From: Mesonia profundi
GTDB taxonomy: Bacteria > Bacteroidota > Bacteroidia > Flavobacteriales > Flavobacteriaceae
Length of the DNA stretch: 64,000 nucleotides
Assembly (NCBI RefSeq): GCF_031085155.1
Contig: NZ_JAVHUL010000006.1
Coordinates: 37,893-101,892, forward strand
Reading direction: 5' to 3'
The first letter of the stretch is position 1, and each line of letters begins with the position of its first letter. A program made the translations under genes and the position numbers. The notes under the pieces were generated by a model that saw only the letters and a list, made by a program, of their open reading frames with translations, was not told where the DNA came from and made no database searches. Positions 9,002 through 17,365 of this stretch are shown here, piece after piece.

Positions 9002-10690
9002 ATGCACCCACAAGAATTACTTAACGTAAAAGAGCTGGAAGTTAGCTTTACCTCTAATGATTTAGAGAAGGTGGTGCTGCATAATATTTCGTTTCAATTG
9101 TATAAAAATAAAATTTTAGGCGTCGTGGGAGAGTCTGGCTCTGGAAAATCGATTACGGCCTTGAGTATTTTAAAATTATTGCCTCCCATTGCGAAAATCA
9201 GTAAAGGAGAAATTCATTTTCTAAGAAAAAATTTAGCGCTTACTCCAGAAAAAGAAATGCAAAGCTTACGCGGAAATGAAATCTCCATGATTTTTCAAGA
9301 ACCCATGAGCTCTTTGAATCCTTCATTAACATGTGGCTTTCAGGTACAAGAAATTCTTTTAAGGCATACCGGAATCACTTCCGCGGAAGCGAAACAAAAA
9401 ACCTTAGAACTCTTCGAAAAAGTAAGATTACCCCGACCAGAAAGTATCTTCGGATCTTATCCTCATCAAATTAGCGGCGGACAAAAACAGCGGGTAATGA
9501 TTGCGATGGCCATCGCTTGCAAACCCAAATTACTCATTGCAGATGAACCGACAACCGCCTTGGATGTAACGGTGCAAAAAGAGATTTTAAGCCTCTTAAA
9601 GGAGCTGCAAAAAGAAACCGGAATGAGTATTTTGTTTATCTCTCACGACTTGGCTTTGGTTTCTGAAATTGCTGACAGAGTCTTAGTCATGTTAAACGGT
9701 TCTATTGTGGAGCAAAACACGACCAAAGAGATTTTTCATCATCCACAAGAGGAATACACCAAGGCTTTATTGGCGTCAAAACCGAATACTAAGGAACGCT
9801 TAAAACGTTTGCCTACGGTAAAAGATTTTATAGATAGAAAAGACCAAAGTGTTTTAGAAACTCTTCAAGAAAGAGAAGATAGACACGAAAAGATTTACAG
9901 TCAGCCTGCATTATTAGAAGTAAAAAATATAGAAAAAGAGTTTATCTCTAAGGCTGGGATTTTTCAAAAACCAAATACCGTAAAAGCGGTGAACGGCGTA
10001 AGTTTTAAAATTTACGAAGGAGAAACTTTGGGCTTGGTGGGAGAATCTGGCTGCGGAAAATCTACGCTAGGAGATGTGATTTTACAATTAACTCCCGCAA
10101 CGGCTGGGCAAGTATGGTATAAAGGGAATGACATTACACAGCTTCCTAAAAAAGAACTTAGAAAACTGCGCAAAGAGATTCAGTTGATATTTCAAGATCC
10201 TTTTTCTTCTTTAAATCCGCGTATTCCAGTGGGAAAAGCGATTATGGAGCCTATGGAAGTGCATGGTTTGTATAAAAACAAAAAGGAGCGAAAAGCAAAA
10301 ACACTCGAGTTATTAAAACGCGTAGGTTTGGAGGAAGAGCATTTTTATAGATACCCGCATGAATTTAGCGGCGGACAACGCCAACGGATAGGAATTGCAC
10401 GAACCATTGCGGTAGAGCCCAAACTCATTATTTGTGACGAATCGGTTTCTGCGTTGGACATTTCGGTGCAGGCGCAAGTGTTAAACTTGTTAAATGAGTT
10501 GAAAGAGAAATTTGGATTTACGTATATTTTCATTTCTCACGATTTGGCAGTAGTAAAATATATGGCCGACCAACTTTTAGTTATGAATAAAGGAGAAATT
10601 GTAGAACGCGGTGATGCCGACAAGGTTTATGCACACCCAGAAAAAGAGTATACGCAAGAATTGATTGATGCGATACCAAAAGGATTATAA
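9002..10690 (+). CDS. ABC transporter, duplicated ATP-binding subunit (oligopeptide/microcin C type)
   Basis: A 562-residue protein with two complete ABC ATPase domains, equivalent to DppD and DppF fused, as in YejF. Domain 1 has Walker A GESGSGKS (43-50), signature ISGGQKQRV and Walker B LLIADEP. Domain 2 has Walker A GESGCGKS (about 346-353), signature FSGGQRQRIGIA and LIICDES. Each is followed by the oligopeptide-type C-terminal region (HPQEEYTKALL and HPEKEYTQELI). It would power peptide uptake through an inner-membrane permease; no permease gene is adjacent. A palindrome copy lies in frame at 9378-9392 (S-A-E-A). Confidence 0.92.
   Translation: MHPQELLNVKELEVSFTSNDLEKVVLHNISFQLYKNKILGVVGESGSGKSITALSILKLLPPIAKISKGEIHFLRKNLALTPEKEMQSLRGNEISMIFQEPMSSLNPSLTCGFQVQEILLRHTGITSAEAKQKTLELFEKVRLPRPESIFGSYPHQISGGQKQRVMIAMAIACKPKLLIADEPTTALDVTVQKEILSLLKELQKETGMSILFISHDLALVSEIADRVLVMLNGSIVEQNTTKEIFHHPQEEYTKALLASKPNTKERLKRLPTVKDFIDRKDQSVLETLQEREDRHEKIYSQPALLEVKNIEKEFISKAGIFQKPNTVKAVNGVSFKIYEGETLGLVGESGCGKSTLGDVILQLTPATAGQVWYKGNDITQLPKKELRKLRKEIQLIFQDPFSSLNPRIPVGKAIMEPMEVHGLYKNKKERKAKTLELLKRVGLEEEHFYRYPHEFSGGQRQRIGIARTIAVEPKLIICDESVSALDISVQAQVLNLLNELKEKFGFTYIFISHDLAVVKYMADQLLVMNKGEIVERGDADKVYAHPEKEYTQELIDAIPKGL
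9378..9392. repeat. In-gene copy of the CTTCCGCGGAAG palindrome family
   Basis: CTTCCGCGGAAGCGA within the first domain of the double ATPase, read as S-A-E-A in frame. Confidence 0.7.
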
Positions 10691-10692
10691 TT

Positions 10693-11550
10693 ATGAAAGA
10701 GAAGATTACGCTAGACAAAGTGATGTCTAGTGCCCCAGATTTAATTTTATACGCTGCGCCAGTTTTAATTGCGCTCGCGCTACTTGAGTTTTATTTTAGC
10801 TGGAAACAGAAAAAAGAGCTTTACGAGAAGAAAGATTTTTTTGCTTCCCTAAGCATCGGACTCGTATCTGTGATTCAAAACCTGTTTATCAAAACCTTGC
10901 TGTTTGGATCGGTGATTTGGGTGTATAATATTGTGCCTTGGAGTATTCCCGTTAATTGGGCGACTTCCATTCTTTGTTTTATCGTGCTAGACTTTTTTAG
11001 GTATTGGGCGCATCGATTTGGACATGAAACCAGTATTTTTTGGGCGACACATGTGACGCACCACAATTCAGAAAAGTATAATTTATCTACCTCTTTCCGA
11101 CTTTCTTGGACGCAACAAATAAAAGTGGTTTTCTTTCTCCCGATAAGTTTTTTAGGATTTCATCCCGTCATCTTTTTTATATGTCACCAAATTGCGGTTT
11201 TATACCAATTCTGGATTCATACCGAGTATATAAGAACGCTTCCAAAATGGATCAGTTATATCTTTGTAACGCCTTCTCACCACCGCGTACATCACGGAAA
11301 AAACGAACATTATTTAGATAAAAACTACGGATCTACCTTTATTTTTTGGGACAGAATTTTTGGGACTTTTCAACCGGAAGATGAACAAGCCGTCTATGGA
11401 ATTTTAGAACAGCCTAAACACTACAATCCGGTGAAACTGGTATTTCACGTGTGGGTAGATATTTTTAAGAATATGAAGAGAGCCGGGAGTATTAAAAAAG
11501 CAACGCTTATTTTATTTCAATCGCCTAGCTCTTTAAAGAAGTATGAATAA
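10693..11550 (+). CDS. Sterol desaturase/fatty acid hydroxylase family protein
   Basis: Membrane-bound di-iron oxygenase of 285 residues. Several hydrophobic helices carry the three histidine boxes of the superfamily: HRFGHE, HVTHHN and SHHRVHHG, which bind the two irons. Such enzymes hydroxylate or desaturate lipids, sterols or carotenoids; the substrate cannot be told from sequence. The start is 2 bp after the stop of the double ABC ATPase, so they are co-transcribed. The terminal QSPSSLKKYE tail is soluble. Confidence 0.88.
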   Translation: MKEKITLDKVMSSAPDLILYAAPVLIALALLEFYFSWKQKKELYEKKDFFASLSIGLVSVIQNLFIKTLLFGSVIWVYNIVPWSIPVNWATSILCFIVLDFFRYWAHRFGHETSIFWATHVTHHNSEKYNLSTSFRLSWTQQIKVVFFLPISFLGFHPVIFFICHQIAVLYQFWIHTEYIRTLPKWISYIFVTPSHHRVHHGKNEHYLDKNYGSTFIFWDRIFGTFQPEDEQAVYGILEQPKHYNPVKLVFHVWVDIFKNMKRAGSIKKATLILFQSPSSLKKYE

Positions 11551-11596
11551 ATCGTATTGGCTGTAGTTTAATAAAGCAATTAGCCTTCCATTTTTC

Positions 11597-11658
11597 TGTC
11601 ATTTCGACCTAGAAGGAATCTTTTCTTTTAGCATAAAGATTCTTCATTCTAAATGACA
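11597..11658. repeat. Intergenic palindromic element TGTCATTT...AAATGACA
   Basis: A 62-bp imperfect palindrome with exact 8-bp ends, TGTCATTT and AAATGACA, and an inner GAATCT/AGATTC pair. It lies between the convergent desaturase and GNAT genes. Its ends match the TGTCA-type intergenic elements elsewhere in the window. It may also work as a bidirectional terminator. Confidence 0.55.
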
Positions 11659-11716
11659 AACCAAAATCTTATCAACGCACTATTAGACTAGAGCCACCTT
11701 ATTTAATGACGTTTGA

Positions 11717-12178
11717 TTAAATTATGCAAGAGTTTTGATATTCCATCAAGTATAAATCAAAACCTTTAGACCAATAGTCTTTTTTCACTTCCATCACTTT
11801 AAATCCGTTTTTCTCGAAAAAAGGATACACCAATTGGCTGGTGCGGACGATAATTTTTGAACTTTTCTTTTGCTGAAGAAGATGCTTTATTCGGTAAGTA
11901 ATCAATTGATTTCCTATGCCTTGCTGTTGGTATTGGGGATGAATAAAAGCCCAGCTTAAAATGCCTATATTGCCCTCTGTGTTTATTCCGCCGCAGCCTA
12001 CAATTTTATGAGCAAGTTCTACCACAAAGTAGTCTTCGCGTTCCGTTTCTAAATAGGTGATGAAATCTTTTTCTTCTTCTACAGAAAAGTAGGTAGGTGT
12101 ATTGAGTTTTAGAAGTGCTACTAAAGCGGGTTGGTCTTTCTCTCTATAAACCCGAATATGTATTGCGTTTTCATTCAT
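11717..12178 (-). CDS. GNAT family N-acetyltransferase
   Basis: Acetyl-CoA-dependent N-acetyltransferase of 153 residues. The acetyl-CoA binding motif A is IHPQYQQQGIGNQLI, followed by the IIVRTSQLVYPFFEKNGF segment typical of motif B. A hydrophobic beta strand (GILSWAF) precedes motif A. The substrate is unknown. It is the last gene of a minus-strand run, 46 bp after a PH-domain gene, so it may be in the same transcript as the CoA-transferase genes. Confidence 0.85.
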   Translation of the reverse strand: MNENAIHIRVYREKDQPALVALLKLNTPTYFSVEEEKDFITYLETEREDYFVVELAHKIVGCGGINTEGNIGILSWAFIHPQYQQQGIGNQLITYRIKHLLQQKKSSKIIVRTSQLVYPFFEKNGFKVMEVKKDYWSKGFDLYLMEYQNSCII

Positions 12179-12224
12179 AGGAGAAAGAGAAAAAATGAAA
12201 TCTAGTCTTACCTAGAGGCTTTTG

Positions 12225-12602
12225 TTAAAGTACTTTCTGTGCCAAATAACGTTGCACCTCGTACACATCAATACTTTTATTAAATTTTTTACTTACGGAA
12301 GGAAGGTCTTCACTAGAAATCCAAATCTTAAGTTCGGCATCTAGGTCAAAGGTTCCTGCGGTTTCTAAAGAAAACCTAGAGATGTTTTTGTAAGGCAAGG
12401 ATTTGTATTCGGCTTTACTCCCCGAAAGGCCTTGCACATCAATTAGCACCAAACGTTTATTGGTAAACATAAAAGTATCTCGAAACAGTTTAAAACCTAT
12501 TTCTATATCTTCTCCTTCTACCAATAAACGACCGTATTTTTCAAGAAGTTTCTCTACAGAAACTTCACTGGAATTTCCTAGAATGCTATTGAATAATCCC
12601 AT
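12225..12602 (-). CDS. PH-domain protein (bacterial bPH type)
   Basis: A small soluble protein of 125 residues. The body EDIEIGFKLFRDTFMFTNKR followed by LVLIDVQGL matches the bacterial PH-like domain family in which FTNKRLI is the hallmark. A role in membrane or protein binding is assumed from the fold; the specific function is unknown. It starts 2 bp after the scoB stop, which indicates co-transcription. The length is normal for stand-alone members. Confidence 0.8.
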   Translation of the reverse strand: MGLFNSILGNSSEVSVEKLLEKYGRLLVEGEDIEIGFKLFRDTFMFTNKRLVLIDVQGLSGSKAEYKSLPYKNISRFSLETAGTFDLDAELKIWISSEDLPSVSKKFNKSIDVYEVQRYLAQKVL

Positions 12603-12604
12603 CT

Positions 12605-13258
12605 TTAAAGTTTCATTTCGGGAATTTCTCCTTCGATTACTAATGTTCCTTCCGTTGCTTTTTGAATTTCTTCAGTACTGACTCCCGGAGCTCTTTCTAA
12701 TAGTTTGAATCCGTTTTCGGTCACCTCTAAAACTGCCAGATTGGTCACAATTCTTGTCACACATCCTACCCCTGTAAGCGGTAACGAACAACGCTTTAAT
12801 AGTTTAGAATCTCCAGCTCTATTGGTATGCATCATCGCAACGATAATGTTTTCCGCGGAAGCGACCAAATCCATCGCGCCTCCCATTCCTTTCACCATTT
12901 TCCCGGGGATTTTCCAGTTGGCGATATCTCCATTTTCGGCCACTTCCATTGCGCCCAAAATAGTAAGATCAACGTGTTTTCCACGAATCATCCCAAAGCT
13001 CATCGCCGAATCAAAGAAACTAGCGCCTGGTAATGCGGTGATGGTTTGTTTCCCAGCATTGATCAAATCTGGATCTTCTTCTCCTTCAAAAGGAAAAGGC
13101 CCCATTCCTAGAATCCCGTTTTCACTTTGAAACTCTACGTCTATATCGTCATTTACAAAATTGGCCACCAAAGTAGGAATCCCAATTCCTAAGTTGACAT
13201 AATACCCGTCTTTTATTTCTTTTGCTATGCGTTGCGCTATTCCGTTTTTATCTAACAT
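12605..13258 (-). CDS. scoB: 3-oxoacid CoA-transferase subunit B
   Basis: Beta subunit of the succinyl-CoA:3-ketoacid CoA-transferase. With subunit A it transfers CoA from succinyl-CoA to acetoacetate or another short acid. Seen: GIGIPTLVANF, the catalytic glutamate motif QSENGILGMGP, and GGAMDLVASAENIIVAM. I use the ATG at 13258 (MLDKNGIAQRI), which matches the family start; an upstream in-frame codon at 13282 lies in repeat DNA. It is separated from scoA by a 566-bp insert holding a four-helix-bundle gene. A palindrome copy (12851-12864) is in frame as A-S-A-E. Confidence 0.93.
   Translation of the reverse strand: MLDKNGIAQRIAKEIKDGYYVNLGIGIPTLVANFVNDDIDVEFQSENGILGMGPFPFEGEEDPDLINAGKQTITALPGASFFDSAMSFGMIRGKHVDLTILGAMEVAENGDIANWKIPGKMVKGMGGAMDLVASAENIIVAMMHTNRAGDSKLLKRCSLPLTGVGCVTRIVTNLAVLEVTENGFKLLERAPGVSTEEIQKATEGTLVIEGEIPEMKL
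12851..12864. repeat. In-gene copy of the CTTCCGCGGAAG palindrome family
   Basis: TTCCGCGGAAGCGA on the plus strand; in scoB (minus) it is read as V-A-S-A-E, the same frame as most other in-gene copies. Confidence 0.7.
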
Positions 13259-13261
13259 TTT

Positions 13262-13326
13262 TTCAATTTGAAAATTATACAATTTAATAATTTGAAAATT
13301 ATAAAGCTTTACTCGAGCTTATAATT
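13262..13326. repeat. AATTTGAAAATTATA direct repeats and hairpin at the 3' edge of the four-helix cassette
   Basis: Two exact 15-bp copies of AATTTGAAAATTATA start at 13265 and 13289. They run into a hairpin (13297-13326; AATTATAAAGC paired with GCTTATAATT) that overlaps the stop of the four-helix gene. Confidence 0.6.
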
Positions 13327-13664
13327 TTCGAAAGTATTCTTATAATTACTTCTATTTCTTCTACTAAAAATTTTGACGGAGCAGGATAACTTGAAGAGGC
13401 TTCACAAAGTTTTAACCAGTACAAGGTCTCATCTGCTTCCTTAGCCGAAATTTTTAATTTATGAATAAAATCTCTCTTACTTTCCGCATTTTGAGCTTCC
13501 CACACGTTTGCTCCTATGGAGGTCCCACTTTTAAAAAGTTGAGAAGAAAGTTCGTACCTGTGAAGTTTTCTTAACTCTTCGGTATACTCCATTATGGCCA
13601 ATGAAAAATCGAAACTCTTTTTGACAATTATATTTTCTTTGTCATTTCTCATGTTCAAATTCAA
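13299..13664 (-). CDS. Four helix bundle protein (23S rRNA intervening-sequence protein family)
   Basis: A 121-residue helical protein of the S23/IVP type: IVVKKSFDFSLAIMEYTEEL, then SSQLFKSGTSIGANVWEAQN and KRDFIHKLKISAKEADETLYW are hallmark segments. Members are encoded in rRNA intervening sequences in some bacteria and as scattered single genes in Bacteroidota; their function is unknown. This gene sits between scoA and scoB, which are normally adjacent, and is flanked by inverted AATTTGAAAAT/ATTTTCAAATT repeats. It looks like an inserted cassette that kept the transcription direction. The ATG at 13664 could be replaced by the one for MRNDKEN four codons later. Confidence 0.88.
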   Translation of the reverse strand: MNLNMRNDKENIIVKKSFDFSLAIMEYTEELRKLHRYELSSQLFKSGTSIGANVWEAQNAESKRDFIHKLKISAKEADETLYWLKLCEASSSYPAPSKFLVEEIEVIIRILSKIISSSKAL

Positions 13665-13689
13665 TCATTAGCTCCTTTAAATTAATCTA

Positions 13690-13824
13690 TGATGCCTCGA
13701 TTTTCAAATTACCTAATTTTCAAATCAACACAATGGTGCATCTTCAAATCGTCGCTTTAGCGCATTTTCTAATTAACACATTGCCACATTAAAAAATTTT
13801 CAAATTAGCACATTTTCAAATTAA
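13690..13824. repeat. Degenerate ATTTTCAAATTA(NCACA) repeats at the 5' edge of the four-helix cassette
   Basis: At least five imperfect copies of ATTTTCAAATTA, some followed by NCACA, stand between the scoA stop and the four-helix gene. They are inverted relative to the AATTTGAAAATT copies on the other side. Confidence 0.6.
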
Positions 13825-14523
13825 TTATTTTTCCCTCACCGTTTTCTGCTCTATTCTCTTTTCGTAATCTTTTCCTTGGAAAATACGCTGTACAAAGATT
13901 CCTGGAATATGAACTTGATTTGGGTCTAACTCTCCCGGTTTTACCAATTCTTCTACCTCAACAACGGTCACTTTTGCAGCTCCGCACATACAAGGATTAA
14001 AGTTTCTTGCCGTTCCTTTAAAAATAAGGTTTCCGGCTTCATCTCCTTTCCAAGCTTTGATAAAAGCAAAATCTGCTTTATAAGCTTCTTCTAATACATA
14101 CATTTTTCCGTCAAAATCACGTACTTCTTTTCCTTCGGCTACTTCGGTTCCATATCCTGCAGGGGTAAAAATTGCAGGAAAACCTTGTTGTGCCGCTTGA
14201 CATTTTGCTGCCAAAGTACCTTGCGGAGTTAATTCTACATCCAGTTCTCCACTAAGCATCTGGCGCTCAAACTCGGCATTTTCTCCCACATAAGAAGAGA
14301 TCATTTTCTTGATTTGATTTTTCTTCAGCAATAAACCTAATCCAAAATCATCTACACCTGCATTGTTAGAAATACAAGTGAGGTCTTTTACATTTTTATT
14401 TACCAATTCTGAAATGGAGTTCTCAGGAATTCCGCTAAGTCCAAATCCGCCAAGCATAAAAGTCATTCCATCTTGAATGCCTTCTAAGGCTTCTTCTACA
14501 TTATTTACTGTCTTTCTTATCAT
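13825..14523 (-). CDS. scoA: 3-oxoacid CoA-transferase subunit A
   Basis: Alpha subunit of the CoA-transferase completed by scoB. The 232 residues have the CoA-binding glycine-rich motif [16 protein letters not shown], then [14 protein letters not shown] and the family segment [21 protein letters not shown]. The start lies 12 bp after the pbp1A stop, so the gene belongs to the ricT-gldH-pbp1A run. In other genomes A and B subunit genes are adjacent or overlap; here the four-helix cassette separates them. The pair would let the cell use ketoacids such as acetoacetate; the exact acid is inferred, not seen. Confidence 0.93.
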   Translation of the reverse strand: MIRKTVNNVEEALEGIQDGMTFMLGGFGLSGIPENSISELVNKNVKDLTCISNNAGVDDFGLGLLLKKNQIKKMISSYVGENAEFERQMLSGELDVELTPQGTLAAKCQAAQQGFPAIFTPAGYGTEVAEGKEVRDFDGKMYVLEEAYKADFAFIKAWKGDEAGNLIFKGTARNFNPCMCGAAKVTVVEVEELVKPGELDPNQVHIPGIFVQRIFQGKDYEKRIEQKTVREK

Positions 14524-14535
14524 AAGAATATATTT

Positions 14536-16863
14536 TTATAGATCTAGTTCTTCTGTAATTTCTTCTCCAGCTTCTGTCGCTGCATTTTCTGATGAACTGG
14601 TATCACAATCGATATCAATCGTAAGCTCTTCTGGTTTTTCAAAAGCGCCATCAGAAACTTTTAAGTCTTCATCTTCATAGACTTTTTTCATATAAAGTCC
14701 CCAAATAGGAAGTGCCATCGTTGCTCCTTGCCCGTATCTTATCCCAGGAAAGTGAACCGATCTATCTTCTCCACCTACCCAAACTCCAGTAGTTAAATTA
14801 GGAACAATTCCCATAAACCATCCATCACTTTGATTTTGTGTAGTCCCTGTTTTACCCGCAATAGGATTCTTAAATGCATAAGGGTGTCCTGTAACGACAT
14901 CTTTATAATAAGGAGGAGACCAGGTCGTTTTTAATCGGGTTCCAGATCCGCCTTGGGTTACACCTTCCATCAAATTAATGGTCACGTAAGCCGCTTCTTC
15001 ACTCATCACATCTCTACTTTCTGGAACGTGTTGATAAAGCACCGTTCCATTTTTATCTTCTATACGCGTTACAATCACGGGTTTCACATAGACTCCTTTA
15101 TTGGCAAAGGTGCTATAGGCCGAAACCATTTCGAAAACACTTAAATCTACAGAACCCAATGCTATTGCGGCAACAGGATCTATATTTCTAGTATCCATTC
15201 CCAACTTATCCAATAAATCGATGACTGGCTCTGGTCCAATTTTATCTATTAATCTCGAAGTAATCGTGTTTAAAGAGTTGGCTAGAGCGTACTTAAGACT
15301 TACCATACCACCATATTTTCCTCCACTGTTTTTTGGTGTCCAATCTTTAGTCACCCCATGTTTTCCTGCAGGAATCGTGTGTAACGTATTGGGAAGTTCG
15401 TAACACGGCGAAAGATGTAATTGGTCTATGGCCGTTGCATACACAAAAGGCTTAAAGGTAGAACCTACCTGTCTACGCGCTTGTTTTACGTGTTCATATT
15501 TAAAGTGTCGTAAATCGATTCCTCCTACCCAAGCTTTTACTTCGCCAGTTTGAGGCTCCATAGACATCATTCCTGCATTTAGAAAAGATTTGTAGTAAAG
15601 AATAGAATCCCTAGGCGTCATAATGGTGTCTTTTTCTTTCTTCTCGTTCCAGGCGAAAACAGACATCGGAGTCTTTTTATCAAAAGAGGCTCTTATTTTA
15701 TCTTCTGAAATGCCTTTATTTTTCATTTCCCACCAACGCACACTATTTTTCATCGCGCGCTCCATAATGCGATCTCTTTCATCTGAAGAGATTTTTCTAA
15801 ACGGAGCCGTTTTATTTTTCACATTTTGCTTATCAAACTCCCGCTGAAGGTTTCTCATATGCTCTTCTACCGCTTCTTCGGCATAAGTTTGCATTCTCGA
15901 GTCAATACTGGTATACACCTTAAGACCATCTCTATAAATATTATAAGTATCTCCGTTTGCTTGCGGATTTTCTTTGGCCCAACCTTTTAGAAAGTCTCTT
16001 AAGTACATTCTAAAATAGGTTGCTAATCCAGACTGATGGCTTTCGGGACGGTAGTCGATTTCTAAAGGAAGTGCTTGAAGTGAGTCTTTTTCTTGTTCTG
16101 TAATAAACTCTGCTCTTTCCATTTGTTTCAACACCACATTTCTCCTGTTGGTTACTCCTTCAGGATTTCTACGCGGATTGTAAAGAGAGGAGTTTTTAAA
16201 CATTCCCACCAATACAGCAGCTTCTTCTACTTTTAACTCTTGTGGATCTTTACCGCCAAAGTAAATTCGAGAAGCAGATCTAATTCCCACGGCGTTATTG
16301 TTAAAATCGTAGATGTTAAAGTACATCGCCAAGATTTCTTGTTTGGTATAACTGCGTTCTAGGCGAACCGCAATTACCCATTCTTTAACTTTTTGGGTGA
16401 CCGCTTCAAAAATATTTCTAGACCTTATCCCTGTAAATAATTGTTTTGCCAACTGCTGTGAAATGGTACTTGCTCCTCCGTTAGTTCCCAAATAAGCAAC
16501 CGCTCTTATGGTTCCTTTGGCATCAATTCCCGAATGGTTATAATACCTTACGTCTTCGGTAGCTACCAAAGCGTTGATTAAATTAGAAGGCAATTCTTCG
16601 TACTTGATAGGTGTACGGTTCTCATTATAATACTTCCCCAGCGTCTGCGCGTCTGAGGAAAAAACTTCTGTTGCTAAATTGGTTTCAGGATTCTCCAACT
16701 GTTCAAAGCTTGGCATCTCTCCTAGCATTCCCCACCCTGCCATCAAGAAAATCGCTACAATTAAAACAATTCCCAAAGCAAAAAGCTTCCAAAAAATACC
16801 AATGTACTTTCTAAAAGAATTTTTTTCCTTCTTCTCTTTTTTATTTGACTGTGTTTTTGCCAC
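14536..16863 (-). CDS. Penicillin-binding protein 1A (bifunctional transglycosylase/transpeptidase)
   Basis: Inner-membrane peptidoglycan synthase of 775 residues. A cytosolic basic tail and one membrane anchor (about 23-46) lead into the GT51 transglycosylase domain, with ATEDVRYYNHSGID (catalytic Glu) and GASTISQQLAKQLF. The C-terminal transpeptidase has the active serine in GSTFKPF, the SxN motif in ANSLNTI and the KTGTTQ box. The last 40 residues are acidic and low complexity. The start is a GTG at 16863; it overlaps the 3' end of gldH by 23 bp, which supports coupling. Confidence 0.95.
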   Translation of the reverse strand: MAKTQSNKKEKKEKNSFRKYIGIFWKLFALGIVLIVAIFLMAGWGMLGEMPSFEQLENPETNLATEVFSSDAQTLGKYYNENRTPIKYEELPSNLINALVATEDVRYYNHSGIDAKGTIRAVAYLGTNGGASTISQQLAKQLFTGIRSRNIFEAVTQKVKEWVIAVRLERSYTKQEILAMYFNIYDFNNNAVGIRSASRIYFGGKDPQELKVEEAAVLVGMFKNSSLYNPRRNPEGVTNRRNVVLKQMERAEFITEQEKDSLQALPLEIDYRPESHQSGLATYFRMYLRDFLKGWAKENPQANGDTYNIYRDGLKVYTSIDSRMQTYAEEAVEEHMRNLQREFDKQNVKNKTAPFRKISSDERDRIMERAMKNSVRWWEMKNKGISEDKIRASFDKKTPMSVFAWNEKKEKDTIMTPRDSILYYKSFLNAGMMSMEPQTGEVKAWVGGIDLRHFKYEHVKQARRQVGSTFKPFVYATAIDQLHLSPCYELPNTLHTIPAGKHGVTKDWTPKNSGGKYGGMVSLKYALANSLNTITSRLIDKIGPEPVIDLLDKLGMDTRNIDPVAAIALGSVDLSVFEMVSAYSTFANKGVYVKPVIVTRIEDKNGTVLYQHVPESRDVMSEEAAYVTINLMEGVTQGGSGTRLKTTWSPPYYKDVVTGHPYAFKNPIAGKTGTTQNQSDGWFMGIVPNLTTGVWVGGEDRSVHFPGIRYGQGATMALPIWGLYMKKVYEDEDLKVSDGAFEKPEELTIDIDCDTSSSENAATEAGEEITEELDL

Positions 16864-17365
16864 TTTTATGTGTGTTATGAGTTGTTTTTTCTATTCTAAA
16901 ACCTACTTCTAAAATTCCTTCCAGCTGTTGTATTCCTTCTACCTCTCCGTTTTCTCGCATCGCTTGTTCTAGAGTAACCGTATAGGTTCCTTCTTCCAAA
17001 AACCTTACCTTTTCTTTATACCAAAGCTTATTTTCTTTAATCTCTCCAGCGCCCGCTCCCATAAACTTTCCGTTCGGATAAGCCATTTCATACTCTAAGG
17101 TATCGGTAACCTGCTTCCCATTGGGAAATTTCATATTCGAAATTAAAAACAGGTTATTGTACTTATACGCACTACTATTCCTAACGTTAAAAAATAGGTT
17201 ATACGTCTGTAAACTATCTAAATTTTTTATTTCGAACTCTACAAGTGAATCTTTTGACCAGGCCTCAGGAATACTTTTATATTGATCATAAACCTGATTA
17301 GAATCGCAAGAAACCATACTTACTGCGAATACAACCCCTAAGAACCATACTCCTAATTTACGCAT
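16841..17365 (-). CDS. gldH: Gliding motility lipoprotein GldH
   Basis: Outer-membrane-system lipoprotein needed for gliding in Flavobacteria. I place the start at the ATG at 17365 (MRKLGVWFLGVVF): this gives a proper lipoprotein signal with lipobox VSMVSC about 20 residues in. The longer frame upstream is basic junk inside the ricT 3' end. The mature domain has the typical YDQYKSIPEAWSKDSLVEFE, then LFFNVRNSSAYKYNNLFLI and LYKEKVRFL-like segments. It overlaps ricT by 8 bp and pbp1A by 23 bp. Whether this strain glides cannot be told from one gene. Confidence 0.9.
   Translation of the reverse strand: MRKLGVWFLGVVFAVSMVSCDSNQVYDQYKSIPEAWSKDSLVEFEIKNLDSLQTYNLFFNVRNSSAYKYNNLFLISNMKFPNGKQVTDTLEYEMAYPNGKFMGAGAGEIKENKLWYKEKVRFLEEGTYTVTLEQAMRENGEVEGIQQLEGILEVGFRIEKTTHNTHKSGKNTVK

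Noticed and set aside
12705..13130. Long plus-strand open frame opposite scoB
   Set aside because: It is the complement of a clear CoA-transferase gene, with no domain or codon pattern of its own.
14477..16912. Several plus-strand frames across pbp1A (for example 15623-15847 and 16611-16814)
   Set aside because: All are shadows of the pbp1A coding strand.
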